From Flammeovirga pectinis (GTDB lineage: Bacteria; Bacteroidota; Bacteroidia; Cytophagales; Flammeovirgaceae): a stretch of 64,000 nt of DNA. Below, in pieces: positions 8,835 to 17,804 of this stretch. Below the pieces are notes generated by a model. It was not told the DNA's origin. It worked only from the letters and a program-made list of their open reading frames with translations, and did no database searches. The stretch's first letter is position 1; the number at the start of each line of letters is the position of its first letter. The stretch is taken from the NCBI RefSeq assembly GCF_003970675.1, contig NZ_CP034562.1:5143777-5207776 (forward strand), read 5' to 3'. The translations under genes and the position numbers were made by a program.

Positions 8835-8866
8835 TAGCTAGTAATGAATAATTACTAGCTATTTTT
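8835..8866 (+). terminator. Terminator closing the trp operon after trpB
   Basis: TAGCTAGTAAT (8835-8845) pairs perfectly with ATTACTAGCTA (8851-8861) around GAATA and is followed by TTTTT. It lies 26 bases after trpB, where trpA would be expected. Confidence 0.8.
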
Positions 8867-8925
8867 ATGATCTTTTTAAAATACGTTTATTTAATTCTTG
8901 TCTAATTTTAAAATATTCAATTAAA

Positions 8926-9324
8926 ATGAAAATATACTTTTCAGGAGCAATAAGAGGAGGGCGTGAAGACGCAGAATTATATGCGGAAATTATAACACAC
9001 CTACAGCAATATGGTGATGTATTAACCGAACATATTGGACAGATGGATTTACAAGAGAAAATGATTACTGATAAAGAAATTCATGATCAAGATCTTAATT
9101 GGCTGATAGAATCAGATATTATTATTGCAGAGGTGACGGTGCCTTCTTTAGGAGTTGGGTATGAATTAGGACGTGGAGTTGAAATGAAAAAGCCAACCTT
9201 TTGTTTTCATAGATCAGAAAAAACATCTGCAATGGTTTCTGGATGTCCTGATATAAAAACGTTTAAGTACAATTCTCTTTTAGACCTTAAGGTTTTTTTA
9301 GATGAAATTTTCCAAAAATTATAG
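8926..9324 (+). CDS. DNPH1/Rcl-like 2'-deoxynucleoside 5'-phosphate N-hydrolase
   Basis: A 132-residue member of the nucleoside 2-deoxyribosyltransferase fold. IYFSGAIRGGRED, VLTEHIG, IHDQDLNWL, AEVTVPSLGVGYELGR (catalytic glutamate expected at E80) and SAMVSG run in the same order as in the mammalian DNPH1/Rcl enzyme, which cleaves the N-glycosidic bond of dNMPs. This close match favours hydrolase over base-exchange transferase. It would act in cytosolic nucleotide clean-up or salvage. It lies between the trp terminator and a histidine kinase gene and appears monocistronic. Substrate preference cannot be read from sequence. Confidence 0.85.
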   Translation: MKIYFSGAIRGGREDAELYAEIITHLQQYGDVLTEHIGQMDLQEKMITDKEIHDQDLNWLIESDIIIAEVTVPSLGVGYELGRGVEMKKPTFCFHRSEKTSAMVSGCPDIKTFKYNSLLDLKVFLDEIFQKL

Positions 9325-9467
9325 AATTAACTTTCCTATTTACATGAAATAATCTTTTCTGTACTATATTCTTACGTGAAATGTGATTTTTTGGAGTTTT
9401 ACAGGTATCTATTTTATTTGTTTATTAAGTTGTTAATAACATTGTATTTACTGTGAGACCAAAGGCT

Positions 9468-10616
9468 ATGAAAAATAATTCAATTAACAATCAAAAGGCA
9501 CTAAATGATCCAAATAGTGACCTTTCTAACGATGAACAATCATATTTTCACTTATATGATACATCTCCAGATATGTTTTTATCATTAAATGTTCATGATA
9601 AAACCGTTAAGTTTTGTAATCAGACTTTTTCTGAAAGAATGAACTATTCTAAGAGTCAGATTATTGGGTCTCCTGTTTTTAAATTTTTTCACCCTGATTC
9701 TTTTGGTATCATACAGGAGAAATTTAAAGAGTTTATGAGAACAGGTATTTTAAAGAATGTAGAACTTAAGCTATTAACCAAAGATGAAAAAGTTATAGAT
9801 GTTCTTTTAAATACAAAAGCAGTAAAAGATGAGAAAGGAAATGTTTTGTATAGTAACTCATGTTTTAGGGATATATCAGAACTTATTGAATTAAGAAAAG
9901 AATTATCTCAAAAAAATCATGAGTTAGAAGAAAAGGTTATTGAGCGTACGCAAGAATTAGAACATTTTGTTTACGCAGCATCTCATGATTTACAGGAACC
10001 TCTTAGAAATATGTCTAATTGTATAGATGTATTACAAAGTAATTATCAAGATCAATTAGATACTACAGGGAAACAATTTGTAAAATATATTTCTGCATCT
10101 GCTCAAAGAATGTCTAATTTGATTACAGGAATTTTAGATTTTTCTAAGACAGGAAAGGAGAATGAAGTAACTACTATTGATATTGCTGATGTGATTGATG
10201 AAATTAGATCAGATCTTTCACTATTACTTAAAGAAACTTCAACTGTATTTAATGTTAATAATGATATGTCCGTTATTAAAGGGTATAGAATGGAAGTTAG
10301 GTTATTATTCCAAAACTTAATTAGCAATGCAATTAAGTTTAGAAAAAAGAATGAACAACTTACAATATCAATTAATTTATCAGTTAATGAGGATGGTAAG
10401 AAAGTCTTTTCAATAGGAGACAATGGGATTGGTATAAAAGAAGAATATTTTAAAAGAATATTTCAGATTTTTAAAAGATTACATAACAGAGAAGATTTTG
10501 AAGGAACTGGAATAGGTTTAGCACATTGTCAGAAAATTGTTAAGCTCCATGGAGGAGATATATGGGTTGAATCTATCTATGGAGAAGGTTCAATTTTCTA
10601 TTTTACGTTGAATTAA
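9468..10616 (+). CDS. PAS-domain sensor histidine kinase (cytosolic)
   Basis: 382 residues from ATG 9468; an upstream GTG at 9453 would add only five residues. A PAS domain (about 25-140, with the FRDISE exit motif) is followed by a coiled coil (141-165), a HisKA domain with ASHDLQEPLR (phospho-acceptor His173) and an HATPase domain: N box LFQNLISNAIKF, G1 IGDNGIGI, G2 FEGTGIGLAHCQKIV. No transmembrane segment is present, so it senses an internal or membrane-permeable signal. There is no adjacent response regulator and the gene stands alone before a bidirectional terminator; its partner is unknown. Confidence 0.9.
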   Translation: MKNNSINNQKALNDPNSDLSNDEQSYFHLYDTSPDMFLSLNVHDKTVKFCNQTFSERMNYSKSQIIGSPVFKFFHPDSFGIIQEKFKEFMRTGILKNVELKLLTKDEKVIDVLLNTKAVKDEKGNVLYSNSCFRDISELIELRKELSQKNHELEEKVIERTQELEHFVYAASHDLQEPLRNMSNCIDVLQSNYQDQLDTTGKQFVKYISASAQRMSNLITGILDFSKTGKENEVTTIDIADVIDEIRSDLSLLLKETSTVFNVNNDMSVIKGYRMEVRLLFQNLISNAIKFRKKNEQLTISINLSVNEDGKKVFSIGDNGIGIKEEYFKRIFQIFKRLHNREDFEGTGIGLAHCQKIVKLHGGDIWVESIYGEGSIFYFTLN

Positions 10617-10656
10617 AAAAAGCTCTTGGAAAGAAATTACCACCAAGAGCTTTTTT
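10615..10656. terminator. Bidirectional terminator
   Basis: AAAAAAGCTCTTGG pairs with CCAAGAGCTTTTTT around a 13-base loop. It overlaps the kinase stop codon and serves both the kinase gene and the converging SnoaL-like gene. Confidence 0.85.
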
Positions 10657-10658
10657 AA

Positions 10659-11126
10659 TTATTTTGATTTATTGAACATATAACGATCAATTTTCCATTC
10701 ACCGTCAATCTTCTTTAGAATAAATAATTCTCTATTAGCTTCTTCAACTGTTTGGCCATTAGCATGAATCAACGTTTTACCTTTAGATTGTGTTCTAGCA
10801 AAGGCATAATCATCTCTAATTACAATTTCCTCAATATCGAATTCAACAGTTAATTGAATCATTTTAAAAACATTGTCGTAAGCAATAGAAAGTTGGTCGC
10901 TTCCAGTTGCAGTAGGGAATGTTGTAGGATAAAAAATACCTTCTTTAGAGTAAAGCGCAACTATAGTTTGAGTATCACCAGCATTTAATGCTTTTTCATA
11001 CCCTTTAAGTAGTTTTGTTACTGCGGCCTTTTCGTTAGTAACAGGCTTAGTGTTATCTGCAATAATTGTTGTTTGTGACATAATGATAAATGTTACGGTT
11101 ATAAATAATGATTTAATAATTTCCAT
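10659..11126 (-). CDS. Exported SnoaL/NTF2-like protein (DUF4440 type)
   Basis: 155 residues with an N-terminal signal sequence (hydrophobic residues 5-22). The remainder looks like a cone-shaped NTF2-like domain: helix AAVTKLLKGYEKALNAGD, then TIVALYSKEGIFYPTTFPTATG, FDIEEIVIRDDYAFARTQSKG and the final RELFILKKIDGEWKIDRYMF, where the GxWKI strand is typical of the SgcJ/EcaC/DUF4440 group. Such proteins bind small ligands or act as isomerases; no specific substrate can be named. A terminator separates it from the upstream crp-like gene, so it has its own transcript. Confidence 0.75.
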   Translation of the reverse strand: MEIIKSLFITVTFIIMSQTTIIADNTKPVTNEKAAVTKLLKGYEKALNAGDTQTIVALYSKEGIFYPTTFPTATGSDQLSIAYDNVFKMIQLTVEFDIEEIVIRDDYAFARTQSKGKTLIHANGQTVEEANRELFILKKIDGEWKIDRYMFNKSK

Positions 11127-11281
11127 TGTTGTAATTTTTTATTAGAATTCAAGTTTCGTTTTGATTACATCACAAAGGTGGTGGGTTTTCTATGGAGCTA
11201 CTTATAAACTGAAATAAGAAAAAATCTTAATCTAGTTTAAGAGTGATTAGCTGATGGTTGATAATGAATCTTTTAAACAAA

Positions 11282-11308
11282 AAAAGGCTACCGTTATGGT
11301 AACCTTTT
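11282..11308 (-). terminator. Terminator of the caspase-crp operon
   Basis: On the minus strand AAAAGGTTACC and GGTAGCCTTTT pair around ATAAC with one mismatch and run into T's. It begins four bases past the crp-like stop codon. Confidence 0.75.
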
Positions 11309-11311
11309 CAT

Positions 11312-11911
11312 TTATTTTTTACTTAATTCCTTTCTAATCTTACTAAGAAATTCAGGAGTGATACCTAAAAAAGAGGCAATCTGAACATTGGATATTCTAT
11401 TTAATAAGTAAGGATATTTCTCAGAAAAGTTAATATACTTCTCCTTTGCAGAGAAACTGATATTATCAAGGACTCTATCTTGGAGATTCATATGAGCATT
11501 TTCTAATAACACTCTAAAAATACGATTAAACTTAGGGTGTTCTTCGTATAGCTTTTTTAGATTTTCTAGAGATATCCGAAGTACAGTAGTATTTTCTAAA
11601 GCTTCAATTTCCATTCTCGAAGGAAGTTCTTTATAAAAACTTTTGATATCGTTTATCCAATGGTTTTCAATAGCAAACTGCATATTGTGTTCGCTACCGT
11701 TATCATCAACATAATACATTTTTAGAGCACCTTCTACTATAAAGTTCATGTATTTTTCAACATCGCCACTCTGAGATAGGTATTGTCTTCTTCTTATCTT
11801 TTTAATTTCACAAATGCCTCTAACAAATTCTTTCTCGTTATCTGTTAGAGGCATTATGTTATCAAAATAAGCTACAATAGTAGTAACATATTTATCAATT
11901 TCGTTATTCAT
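11312..11911 (-). CDS. Crp/Fnr-family transcriptional regulator
   Basis: A 199-residue regulator with an N-terminal cyclic-nucleotide-binding-type beta-roll (about 20-125; FIVEGALKMYYVDDNGSEHNMQF) and a C-terminal winged helix (NVQIASFLGITPEFLSKIRKEL as recognition helix). The usual PRSALR-like cAMP phosphate-binding residues are not seen, so the ligand is uncertain, as for most Bacteroidota paralogues. It begins 17 bases after the caspase gene and is probably cotranscribed with it, suggesting it may regulate that gene or respond to the same stress. Confidence 0.88.
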   Translation of the reverse strand: MNNEIDKYVTTIVAYFDNIMPLTDNEKEFVRGICEIKKIRRRQYLSQSGDVEKYMNFIVEGALKMYYVDDNGSEHNMQFAIENHWINDIKSFYKELPSRMEIEALENTTVLRISLENLKKLYEEHPKFNRIFRVLLENAHMNLQDRVLDNISFSAKEKYINFSEKYPYLLNRISNVQIASFLGITPEFLSKIRKELSKK

Positions 11912-11928
11912 ATATTATGAACATTTAC

Positions 11929-14169
11929 TTATTCAGTAATTGTAGATTCAAAAGTTTTAGAGCTAATACTCCAAACTGTTTTTACTTTTCTAGGTTTCAT
12001 AGATAGCCCTCTAGTATTAGAATTAATACTAGAAAGTAAGCTCATTAATGGGTCAGAACTAGCTGCAGATCTAGTAGATCTTACTCCATGTACATTAAAT
12101 AATTGTTCTGGATTTGGAATAGCTTCTTCAGAGGCTAATAAGAACATTTTATCAACCCCAGTACCTTCAACAGTAAATTCTATAAAATTACCTTCAAGGT
12201 TTACAGGAACAACATCTTTTTCGTATCCCTCTAAAATATTATCAGATTTATTGTCTGAAAAATCAAAAGGTAATAATAATTGCATTGCTCCAGAGTCATC
12301 AATCATGAAGACATATAAGAACATATTTTTCTTTTTCCATCTTTCAAATAAGGCAGGGTTCTTTTTAAAAGCCAATCTCATGTTTTGCCCTTCATATATT
12401 TTACCTCCATCTACAATAGAGTTGTCATCTAAATTTTGTAGACACAGATCATATGGAAAGGCCATGTTTGGAGGAGAATGCAGTGTCATCCATTTCTTAA
12501 TAGCTCCAATTTTCTGCGCCTGATCTTGTAAAGTATAAGAGAAAGCCTCTTTAGTTACAGGTACGGGATCAGAGAATAAAGGTAATGTTTTTACTTCATC
12601 AGATTGTGCATTTGCAGATTGTAAAGTCCATGCATATTTTAATTTGCCTTCGGCGATAAACCCGCTTAAGATATAAGAAGCATCTACACTCGTACCCGAT
12701 AGTTTTGTAGCTGTCTGAGATAATTCTTTAGACAATTTATCATACTGAGAAGAAGATAGCGGTAATGTGACTAATAATTTAGCCGTACTATTTCCATTAC
12801 AAGCACTTGATTCAATCGCCTTTTTAACCTCATTTGCAGATATTTTATTGATGGTAGTAAGATTACCACATGTATTAGAAACAATCCATGTTTTTGCAAC
12901 TTCATCATATGCAAGTGTGTGTGTACCCACTTCCCAAGGTTTAATTAATTGAATTTTAGAAGAACTTAAGCTACTTAACTCTTTACCTAAAGAAGTAATT
13001 GTAGCATCATCTAAATCACTTTTAGCAGACCAAACTACTAAATTAGGTCTACTTGGATGCGACCAAACTTTAACCTCAAAAGCATCACCTTCTTTAATTC
13101 CCTCTAAATCGCCAGAAGTAACTTTAGCGTAAGAGTTGGTCATGCCATCTAAAGAAGATATTTCTAATTCAATTCCTTTATCGTTTTTAAGTGTTGTTCC
13201 TTTGCTAATTTTTAAAGCAGCACCCCCTAACAACTTCAACTCACCAGTAGTAGCATCAATTTTTTCAACAAAAAGAAGAGGATTGTCAGAACCTGTTGCA
13301 GCACCACCAAATAAAGATTTAGTCATTCTATCTTCTTGTCCTTCAAAAGTAGGTGTTTGTACTTTACCACTAAAGCGTAACAAAGAACGGATTCTCTTTT
13401 CTAATGTAGCAACATCCTCTACAGAAGAAGAAGTATTTATTGCTTGTAAAAATGCATCTGTAAAAGCTCCTTGAGGTAATCCTTCTGTATTTACTGTTTC
13501 AGAAGCAGTCTCGTTATTTTGTGCAGCAGAGATAATTAAAGCACCTCTTGTTGCTGGTGGTATTGTTTTAGGTACAGTTGTTTTAATATCAGGAAACTTA
13601 TGGTTTAAACTTCTAGATACGGGTGTGGCAGCAGTAATTGCATTTCTACTTACAGAACCACTATGGCAACTATCAAAAATAGCTGTAACAACTGCTTTTT
13701 TATCAGTTAGGCTTAAAAGAAAAGCATTTAATTCTGTATCGAGTATGTAGCTTTGTTCGCCTTTATAAGCATCCGAAGGAACAATACACTCTTGTGTTTT
13801 ATCTGCCTCAAAATGTTGACTATTTTCTACCTGAGATCCATGACCCGCATAATAGAAAAATACAACATCATCTGGATTAGTATTATTTGTTAACCATTTA
13901 AATGCAGCTTTTAAACCTGCTGTAGTTGTTTGTTCAGGCGTGTCTAATAACTTAATTTCATCAAACTGATATTTACATTTTAATACGTTAGACATAGCAT
14001 TAGCATCTCTAACAGCACCATTTAAATTTCGCCATGTAATAGTTTCTGATGATGGATTATCAGGAACATATTTATCTATACCTATAATTAAAGCAATCTT
14101 TTTTGCATAGGTATCTTGAATTGTGAATGTTAGAAGAATTAACAGTAGTAAGGATAAGTTTTTCATCAT
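11929..14169 (-). CDS. Secreted caspase-family (C14) protease with DUF4384-like region
   Basis: A 746-residue protein with a signal peptide (about residues 1-22, cleavage near TYA) and an N-terminal caspase-like domain. The catalytic dyad is visible as YYAGHGSQ (His110) and FDSCHSGS (Cys168), with ALIIGIDKY at the first strand. After about residue 290 comes a long non-catalytic part, including a DUF4384-like segment (about 600-690: NMRLAFKKN, LYVFMIDDSGAMQLLLPF). Such orthocaspases usually cut after Arg or Lys. Two Met codons start the frame; either is possible. It is followed after 17 bases by a crp/fnr gene. Export makes a cell-surface or periplasmic role more likely than cytosolic cell death. 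Confidence 0.88.
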   Translation of the reverse strand: MMKNLSLLLLILLTFTIQDTYAKKIALIIGIDKYVPDNPSSETITWRNLNGAVRDANAMSNVLKCKYQFDEIKLLDTPEQTTTAGLKAAFKWLTNNTNPDDVVFFYYAGHGSQVENSQHFEADKTQECIVPSDAYKGEQSYILDTELNAFLLSLTDKKAVVTAIFDSCHSGSVSRNAITAATPVSRSLNHKFPDIKTTVPKTIPPATRGALIISAAQNNETASETVNTEGLPQGAFTDAFLQAINTSSSVEDVATLEKRIRSLLRFSGKVQTPTFEGQEDRMTKSLFGGAATGSDNPLLFVEKIDATTGELKLLGGAALKISKGTTLKNDKGIELEISSLDGMTNSYAKVTSGDLEGIKEGDAFEVKVWSHPSRPNLVVWSAKSDLDDATITSLGKELSSLSSSKIQLIKPWEVGTHTLAYDEVAKTWIVSNTCGNLTTINKISANEVKKAIESSACNGNSTAKLLVTLPLSSSQYDKLSKELSQTATKLSGTSVDASYILSGFIAEGKLKYAWTLQSANAQSDEVKTLPLFSDPVPVTKEAFSYTLQDQAQKIGAIKKWMTLHSPPNMAFPYDLCLQNLDDNSIVDGGKIYEGQNMRLAFKKNPALFERWKKKNMFLYVFMIDDSGAMQLLLPFDFSDNKSDNILEGYEKDVVPVNLEGNFIEFTVEGTGVDKMFLLASEEAIPNPEQLFNVHGVRSTRSAASSDPLMSLLSSINSNTRGLSMKPRKVKTVWSISSKTFESTITE

Positions 14170-14283
14170 AATGAGGAATACAACAATTTGTTATCATTTT
14201 GTGAGATATTTCAAAAATACAAAAAATAATAACAGTAAAAGGAGGTAAATCATTATAAATAGCACTTGAAATCACCACTTTTA

Positions 14284-14313
14284 TTGAGATTTTTCATAAA
14301 ATGAGTATATTTG
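14284..14313 (+). promoter_or_regulatory. Promoter of thrC
   Basis: TTG at 14284-14286 and TATATTTG at 14306-14313, 19 bases apart, fit the Bacteroidota primary sigma consensus. The start codon of thrC is 74 bases downstream. Confidence 0.7.
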
Positions 14314-14387
14314 CTTGTAATATTTTCAATAAAACACGATTATCTTTTACGGATATATCAAAGTGAAGAGAGAAAACGAGAAGTAAG

Positions 14388-15710
14388 ATGATCTATTATA
14401 GTACTAAACGACAAGCAGAAGAAGCTAGCTTAAAAAAAGCACTCTTCAAAGGTTTACCAGAGGACAATGGTTTATATATGCCTGAGCAAATTGCAAAGTT
14501 GCCTCAAAGCTTTTTTGATAACATTGGAGAAATGTCTTTTCAAGATATTGCATTTGAAGTAACAAATGCATTGTTAGGAGAAGATGTGCCTACAGAAGAA
14601 ATTCGTAAAATTGTAGACGAAGCTGTAAATTTTGATGCTCCAATCGTAAAAGTAGTAGATCAAATTTATTCTCTAGAATTATTTCACGGACCAACGTTAG
14701 CATTCAAAGATTTTGGTGCTCGTTTTATGTCTCGTTTAATGGCTTACTTCTTAGAGAAAGGAGAAAAATTACATATTCTTGTTGCAACATCTGGAGATAC
14801 AGGTAGTGCAGTAGCACAAGGTTTCTTTGGTGTTGAGGGCATTCAAGTTACTATCCTTTACCCTAAAGGAAAAGTAAGCCCTATACAAGAACAACAACTG
14901 ACAACGAATGGCGGAAATATTAAAGCTGTCGAAATTGAAGGAACGTTTGATGATTGCCAAAAATTGGTAAAAGAAGCATTCCTAGATAGAGAATTAAGTG
15001 AGGCTTTAAATTTAACATCTGCCAACTCTATAAATATTAGCCGATTGATTCCTCAGTCGTTCTATTATTTTAATGCTTTTGCTCAATTAAAGAGAGAGGG
15101 CTTTAAAAAAGTAGTATTCTGTACACCAAGTGGTAACTTTGGTAATTTATGCGGTGGCTTAATAGCAAATAGAATGGGACTTAAAGTGGAAAACTTTATT
15201 GCCGCTACTAATGCTAACAAAGTAGTTCCTGTTTATTTAAAAACGGAAATTTTCCAACCAAAACCATCTACAGCAACAATTTCTAATGCTATGGATGTGG
15301 GTAACCCAAGTAACTTTCCTCGTTTATTAGAGTTAAATGGTAACTCTTTTGAGAAATTAACGAAGAAGGTATCTGGTGCTTATTTTAACGACGAAGAGAC
15401 AAAAAAAACAATGAAAGCGGTATTTGATGAGACTGGATACGTAATGTGTCCTCACTCAGCAATTGGGTACCAAGCTTTACAAGATTATATTAAAGAACAA
15501 GGCGGACTTGGTAAGAAAACAGCAGGTGTATTCTTAGCAACAGCTCACCCTGTTAAGTTTGTAGAAATCGTTGAGCCGGTTATCAACCAAAAGATTGAAA
15601 TTCCTCAACGTCTTCAAGATATTATTGATAGACCAAAAGTAGCTACTTTATTACCTGTCGATTTTAAATTATTCAAAGAGTATTTATTATCTGAGGTAGA
15701 AGCAGTGTAG
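14388..15710 (+). CDS. thrC: Threonine synthase
   Basis: A 440-residue PLP enzyme converting O-phosphohomoserine to threonine. The PLP lysine lies in LFHGPTLAFKDFGARFM (near residue 109); VATSGDTGSAVAQGF and TPSGNFGNLCGG are the phosphate- and substrate-binding glycine motifs. Length and the N-terminal segment (YYSTKRQAEEASLKKAL) match the E. coli/Bacteroidota class rather than the shorter class. It has its own promoter and terminator; thrA/thrB are not in this window. Confidence 0.95.
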   Translation: MIYYSTKRQAEEASLKKALFKGLPEDNGLYMPEQIAKLPQSFFDNIGEMSFQDIAFEVTNALLGEDVPTEEIRKIVDEAVNFDAPIVKVVDQIYSLELFHGPTLAFKDFGARFMSRLMAYFLEKGEKLHILVATSGDTGSAVAQGFFGVEGIQVTILYPKGKVSPIQEQQLTTNGGNIKAVEIEGTFDDCQKLVKEAFLDRELSEALNLTSANSINISRLIPQSFYYFNAFAQLKREGFKKVVFCTPSGNFGNLCGGLIANRMGLKVENFIAATNANKVVPVYLKTEIFQPKPSTATISNAMDVGNPSNFPRLLELNGNSFEKLTKKVSGAYFNDEETKKTMKAVFDETGYVMCPHSAIGYQALQDYIKEQGGLGKKTAGVFLATAHPVKFVEIVEPVINQKIEIPQRLQDIIDRPKVATLLPVDFKLFKEYLLSEVEAV

Positions 15711-15733
15711 TTTTGTCTATATAAAAATTAATA

Positions 15734-15769
15734 AACTCCTTCTTGGTTATAACTGAGAAGGAGTTTTTT
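15734..15769 (+). terminator. Terminator after thrC
   Basis: AACTCCTTCT and AGAAGGAGTT form a ten-base stem followed by TTTT. Confidence 0.85.
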
Positions 15770-15880
15770 GTTTGTGCTTTTTTAATTTTTTGCATATTAA
15801 ACTAGCGAATCACCCTTTTATAACGATGTTATCATATAAATCATTTATTTTAATATTTAATTATTATGCAGTAAAATTAT

Positions 15881-16882
15881 ATGATTGATGTAACTATAAA
15901 AGATAGGACCGAGTGGCTTTTTACAATTGCTAAAATCTTGCATGTAAACCTAGAAGAAGGACAAGACACTTTCATTTTTGATAATGAAGTAGGCAAGGGT
16001 GATGTTTTTTATAAAACTATTGAGGACGGTATTATTATCAGAGGTTTAAATTTTAACCTTAAACAAGATGTATCATTTAAAGAAGAACCTAGAAAAGTGT
16101 CCTCTTCTTTAATTCTTGATTTTTCTTTTCAAGGATACCCAAAAGGAACAGTATTTTTAGAACAACCTCAATTAGTAATTGAACAGAGTAAGCAAGTACT
16201 GATGTACACTGATAATTCGACAATAATTGGTCGCTTTATTAAAGGAGAACCTAGGAGTTTTATGGCAATTGAAATCAAATTTGATTGGTTGAAAAGAAAC
16301 TTTAAAGATTTTTTTAAAAAACATCCTAAGTTTAATGATGGCCTTTATTCTGATAGAGCAGTGCTATCGACTTTACCTTATGGATTATCACATCAAGAAA
16401 CTTTAGAGCAATTAATGTTTAAAGACTATGCTCCAGAAATTACCAAGCCAGTGTATAAAGGATTGGTACTTATTATCGTAGCAGATATTTTATATCAAAT
16501 TGTTTCTAACGAGGATCAACAAAATAAATATTCTTTTAGTGTAGAAATACAAAAAGAATTAGATGAGTTAGATGCATATATCAAATTAAATCTTGACAAA
16601 GAAATTACAGTCGAAGACCTATGTAAAAAGATAGGTTATTCAAAAACTAAGCTTCATGGTTTATTTAAAAAGTATTTCAAATATTCTATGTATGATTACA
16701 TTAAACACCTAAGACTAAAAAAATCTCAATCTTTATTAGTGACAACAGAACTTCCTATTGCTGATATTGCTAATAGGGTTGGATATCAATCAATTCCTCA
16801 TTTCACAAACAGATTTAAAAAAGAAATTGGTGTAACACCAACAGAATATAGAAAAGGGTATAATCGCGATAGTTTAAGCTAA
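15881..16882 (+). CDS. AraC-family transcriptional regulator
   Basis: 333 residues. The C-terminal 95 residues hold two helix-turn-helix units: VEDLCKKIGYSKTKLHGLFKKYF and PIADIANRVGYQSIPHFTNRFKKEIGVTPTEYRK, the AraC/XylS signature. The N-terminal 230 residues resemble the AraC subgroup seen with siderophore or envelope genes but no ligand motif is recognised. It lies upstream of the DUF3302-HlyD-TolC operon on the same strand, separated by a terminator and 320 bases, so it is a candidate regulator of that operon. That is positional inference. Confidence 0.88.
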   Translation: MIDVTIKDRTEWLFTIAKILHVNLEEGQDTFIFDNEVGKGDVFYKTIEDGIIIRGLNFNLKQDVSFKEEPRKVSSSLILDFSFQGYPKGTVFLEQPQLVIEQSKQVLMYTDNSTIIGRFIKGEPRSFMAIEIKFDWLKRNFKDFFKKHPKFNDGLYSDRAVLSTLPYGLSHQETLEQLMFKDYAPEITKPVYKGLVLIIVADILYQIVSNEDQQNKYSFSVEIQKELDELDAYIKLNLDKEITVEDLCKKIGYSKTKLHGLFKKYFKYSMYDYIKHLRLKKSQSLLVTTELPIADIANRVGYQSIPHFTNRFKKEIGVTPTEYRKGYNRDSLS

Positions 16883-17337
16883 TACCATGTCAGTTATATG
16901 CATAGATTTTTATAAAAAGCATACCTTTTACTGAAAAAAACAAAAATAATACAGAATTTTATTATTGAAATAAAACCATTATGGTGACGTGTGTCACTGT
17001 AGTGGTTTTTTTTCGTGCTGTTTTAATGACATAAATCAATAACAAGTTTAACTATCTGTGAATAAAATATAAGTGAACAATTGCATAATTAATAATGTAT
17101 TTTCAAATAATTTATTTGTTAGATGATAAACTATATTTGAATTATAGATTATTAATCATCAGAAAAACAGTTGATTGATTTAGTAATTTTAAAAATTGGT
17201 AGAGCTCATGTTTAAAAGAACATATCAATAGTTTTTGTTAATACATGAACAAGAAAACTACCTGTTTTGAAACGAAATTCTTTCTAAAATTTAATATACT
17301 ACTCTTTTGAGTTGGACAAGTTTTAACTAAATCTGAA
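16883..17337. other. Intergenic region between araC-like gene and DUF3302 operon
   Basis: 455 bases without a gene. It contains the terminator at 16973-17013 and otherwise AT-rich sequence; no clear TAnnTTTG promoter or operator repeat was found, though the promoter of the efflux-like operon must lie here. Confidence 0.6.
16973..17013 (+). terminator. Terminator after the araC-like gene
   Basis: A 16-pair stem (AAACCATTATGGTGAC with GTCACTGTAGTGGTTT, three G-U pairs) with a GTGT loop and eight T's. Confidence 0.85.
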
Positions 17338-17745
17338 ATGAAAAAGAAAATATCGTTCTCCTTTATGTTTTTAATGTATGCTTTGATGATACTACCTACA
17401 AATGCTTTCGCAATGGTAAGTCCTGACAAGGTAAATACAATAGCTGATATTATGTCATGGGTAGTAATTTGTGTAGTACCTGTAGTTGGTGCTATTGTAT
17501 TCTGGAAGATTCATGTTATTCCAGAAGAAATTGCTAAAAAGAGAAATCATCCTCAAGCTGATTCTATTCATATTATGTGTTTGTTGTCTTTAATTATGGG
17601 AGGTATGTTATGGCCAGTTGCATTAATCTGGGCATATTCTAATCCACATCAAGTTCACGTTACAGATATTAAAGAATTTGGTGTAAATGCAGATGATTCT
17701 GATGATGAAATCCAGAAGGAAATAAAAGAAACAGAGGTAGCATAA
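17338..17745 (+). CDS. DUF3302 inner-membrane protein (YiaW-like)
   Basis: A 135-residue protein with a cleavable or anchor-type N-terminal segment (hydrophobic, ends NAFA) and two further transmembrane helices (about 38-57 and 78-98). IVFWKIHVIPEEIAKKRNHPQADSI is the conserved cytosolic loop of DUF3302 proteins. In E. coli the homologue YiaW is encoded beside the HlyD-type protein YiaV; the same pairing is seen here, with hlyD 59 bases downstream. The role is unknown; a small partner of the adaptor is plausible. Confidence 0.8.
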   Translation: MKKKISFSFMFLMYALMILPTNAFAMVSPDKVNTIADIMSWVVICVVPVVGAIVFWKIHVIPEEIAKKRNHPQADSIHIMCLLSLIMGGMLWPVALIWAYSNPHQVHVTDIKEFGVNADDSDDEIQKEIKETEVA

Positions 17746-17804
17746 AAACAACTCATTCTACTACATACTAATAAAATTACTATACAATATATTCATTAAT
17801 AATC

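Noticed and set aside
12251..13474. Plus-strand frames inside the caspase gene
   Set aside because: They are antisense to a clear caspase coding sequence and have no promoter or recognisable domain.
17238..17429. Minus-strand frame overlapping the start of the DUF3302 gene
   Set aside because: It is antisense to a recognisable gene and lacks motifs or expression signals.
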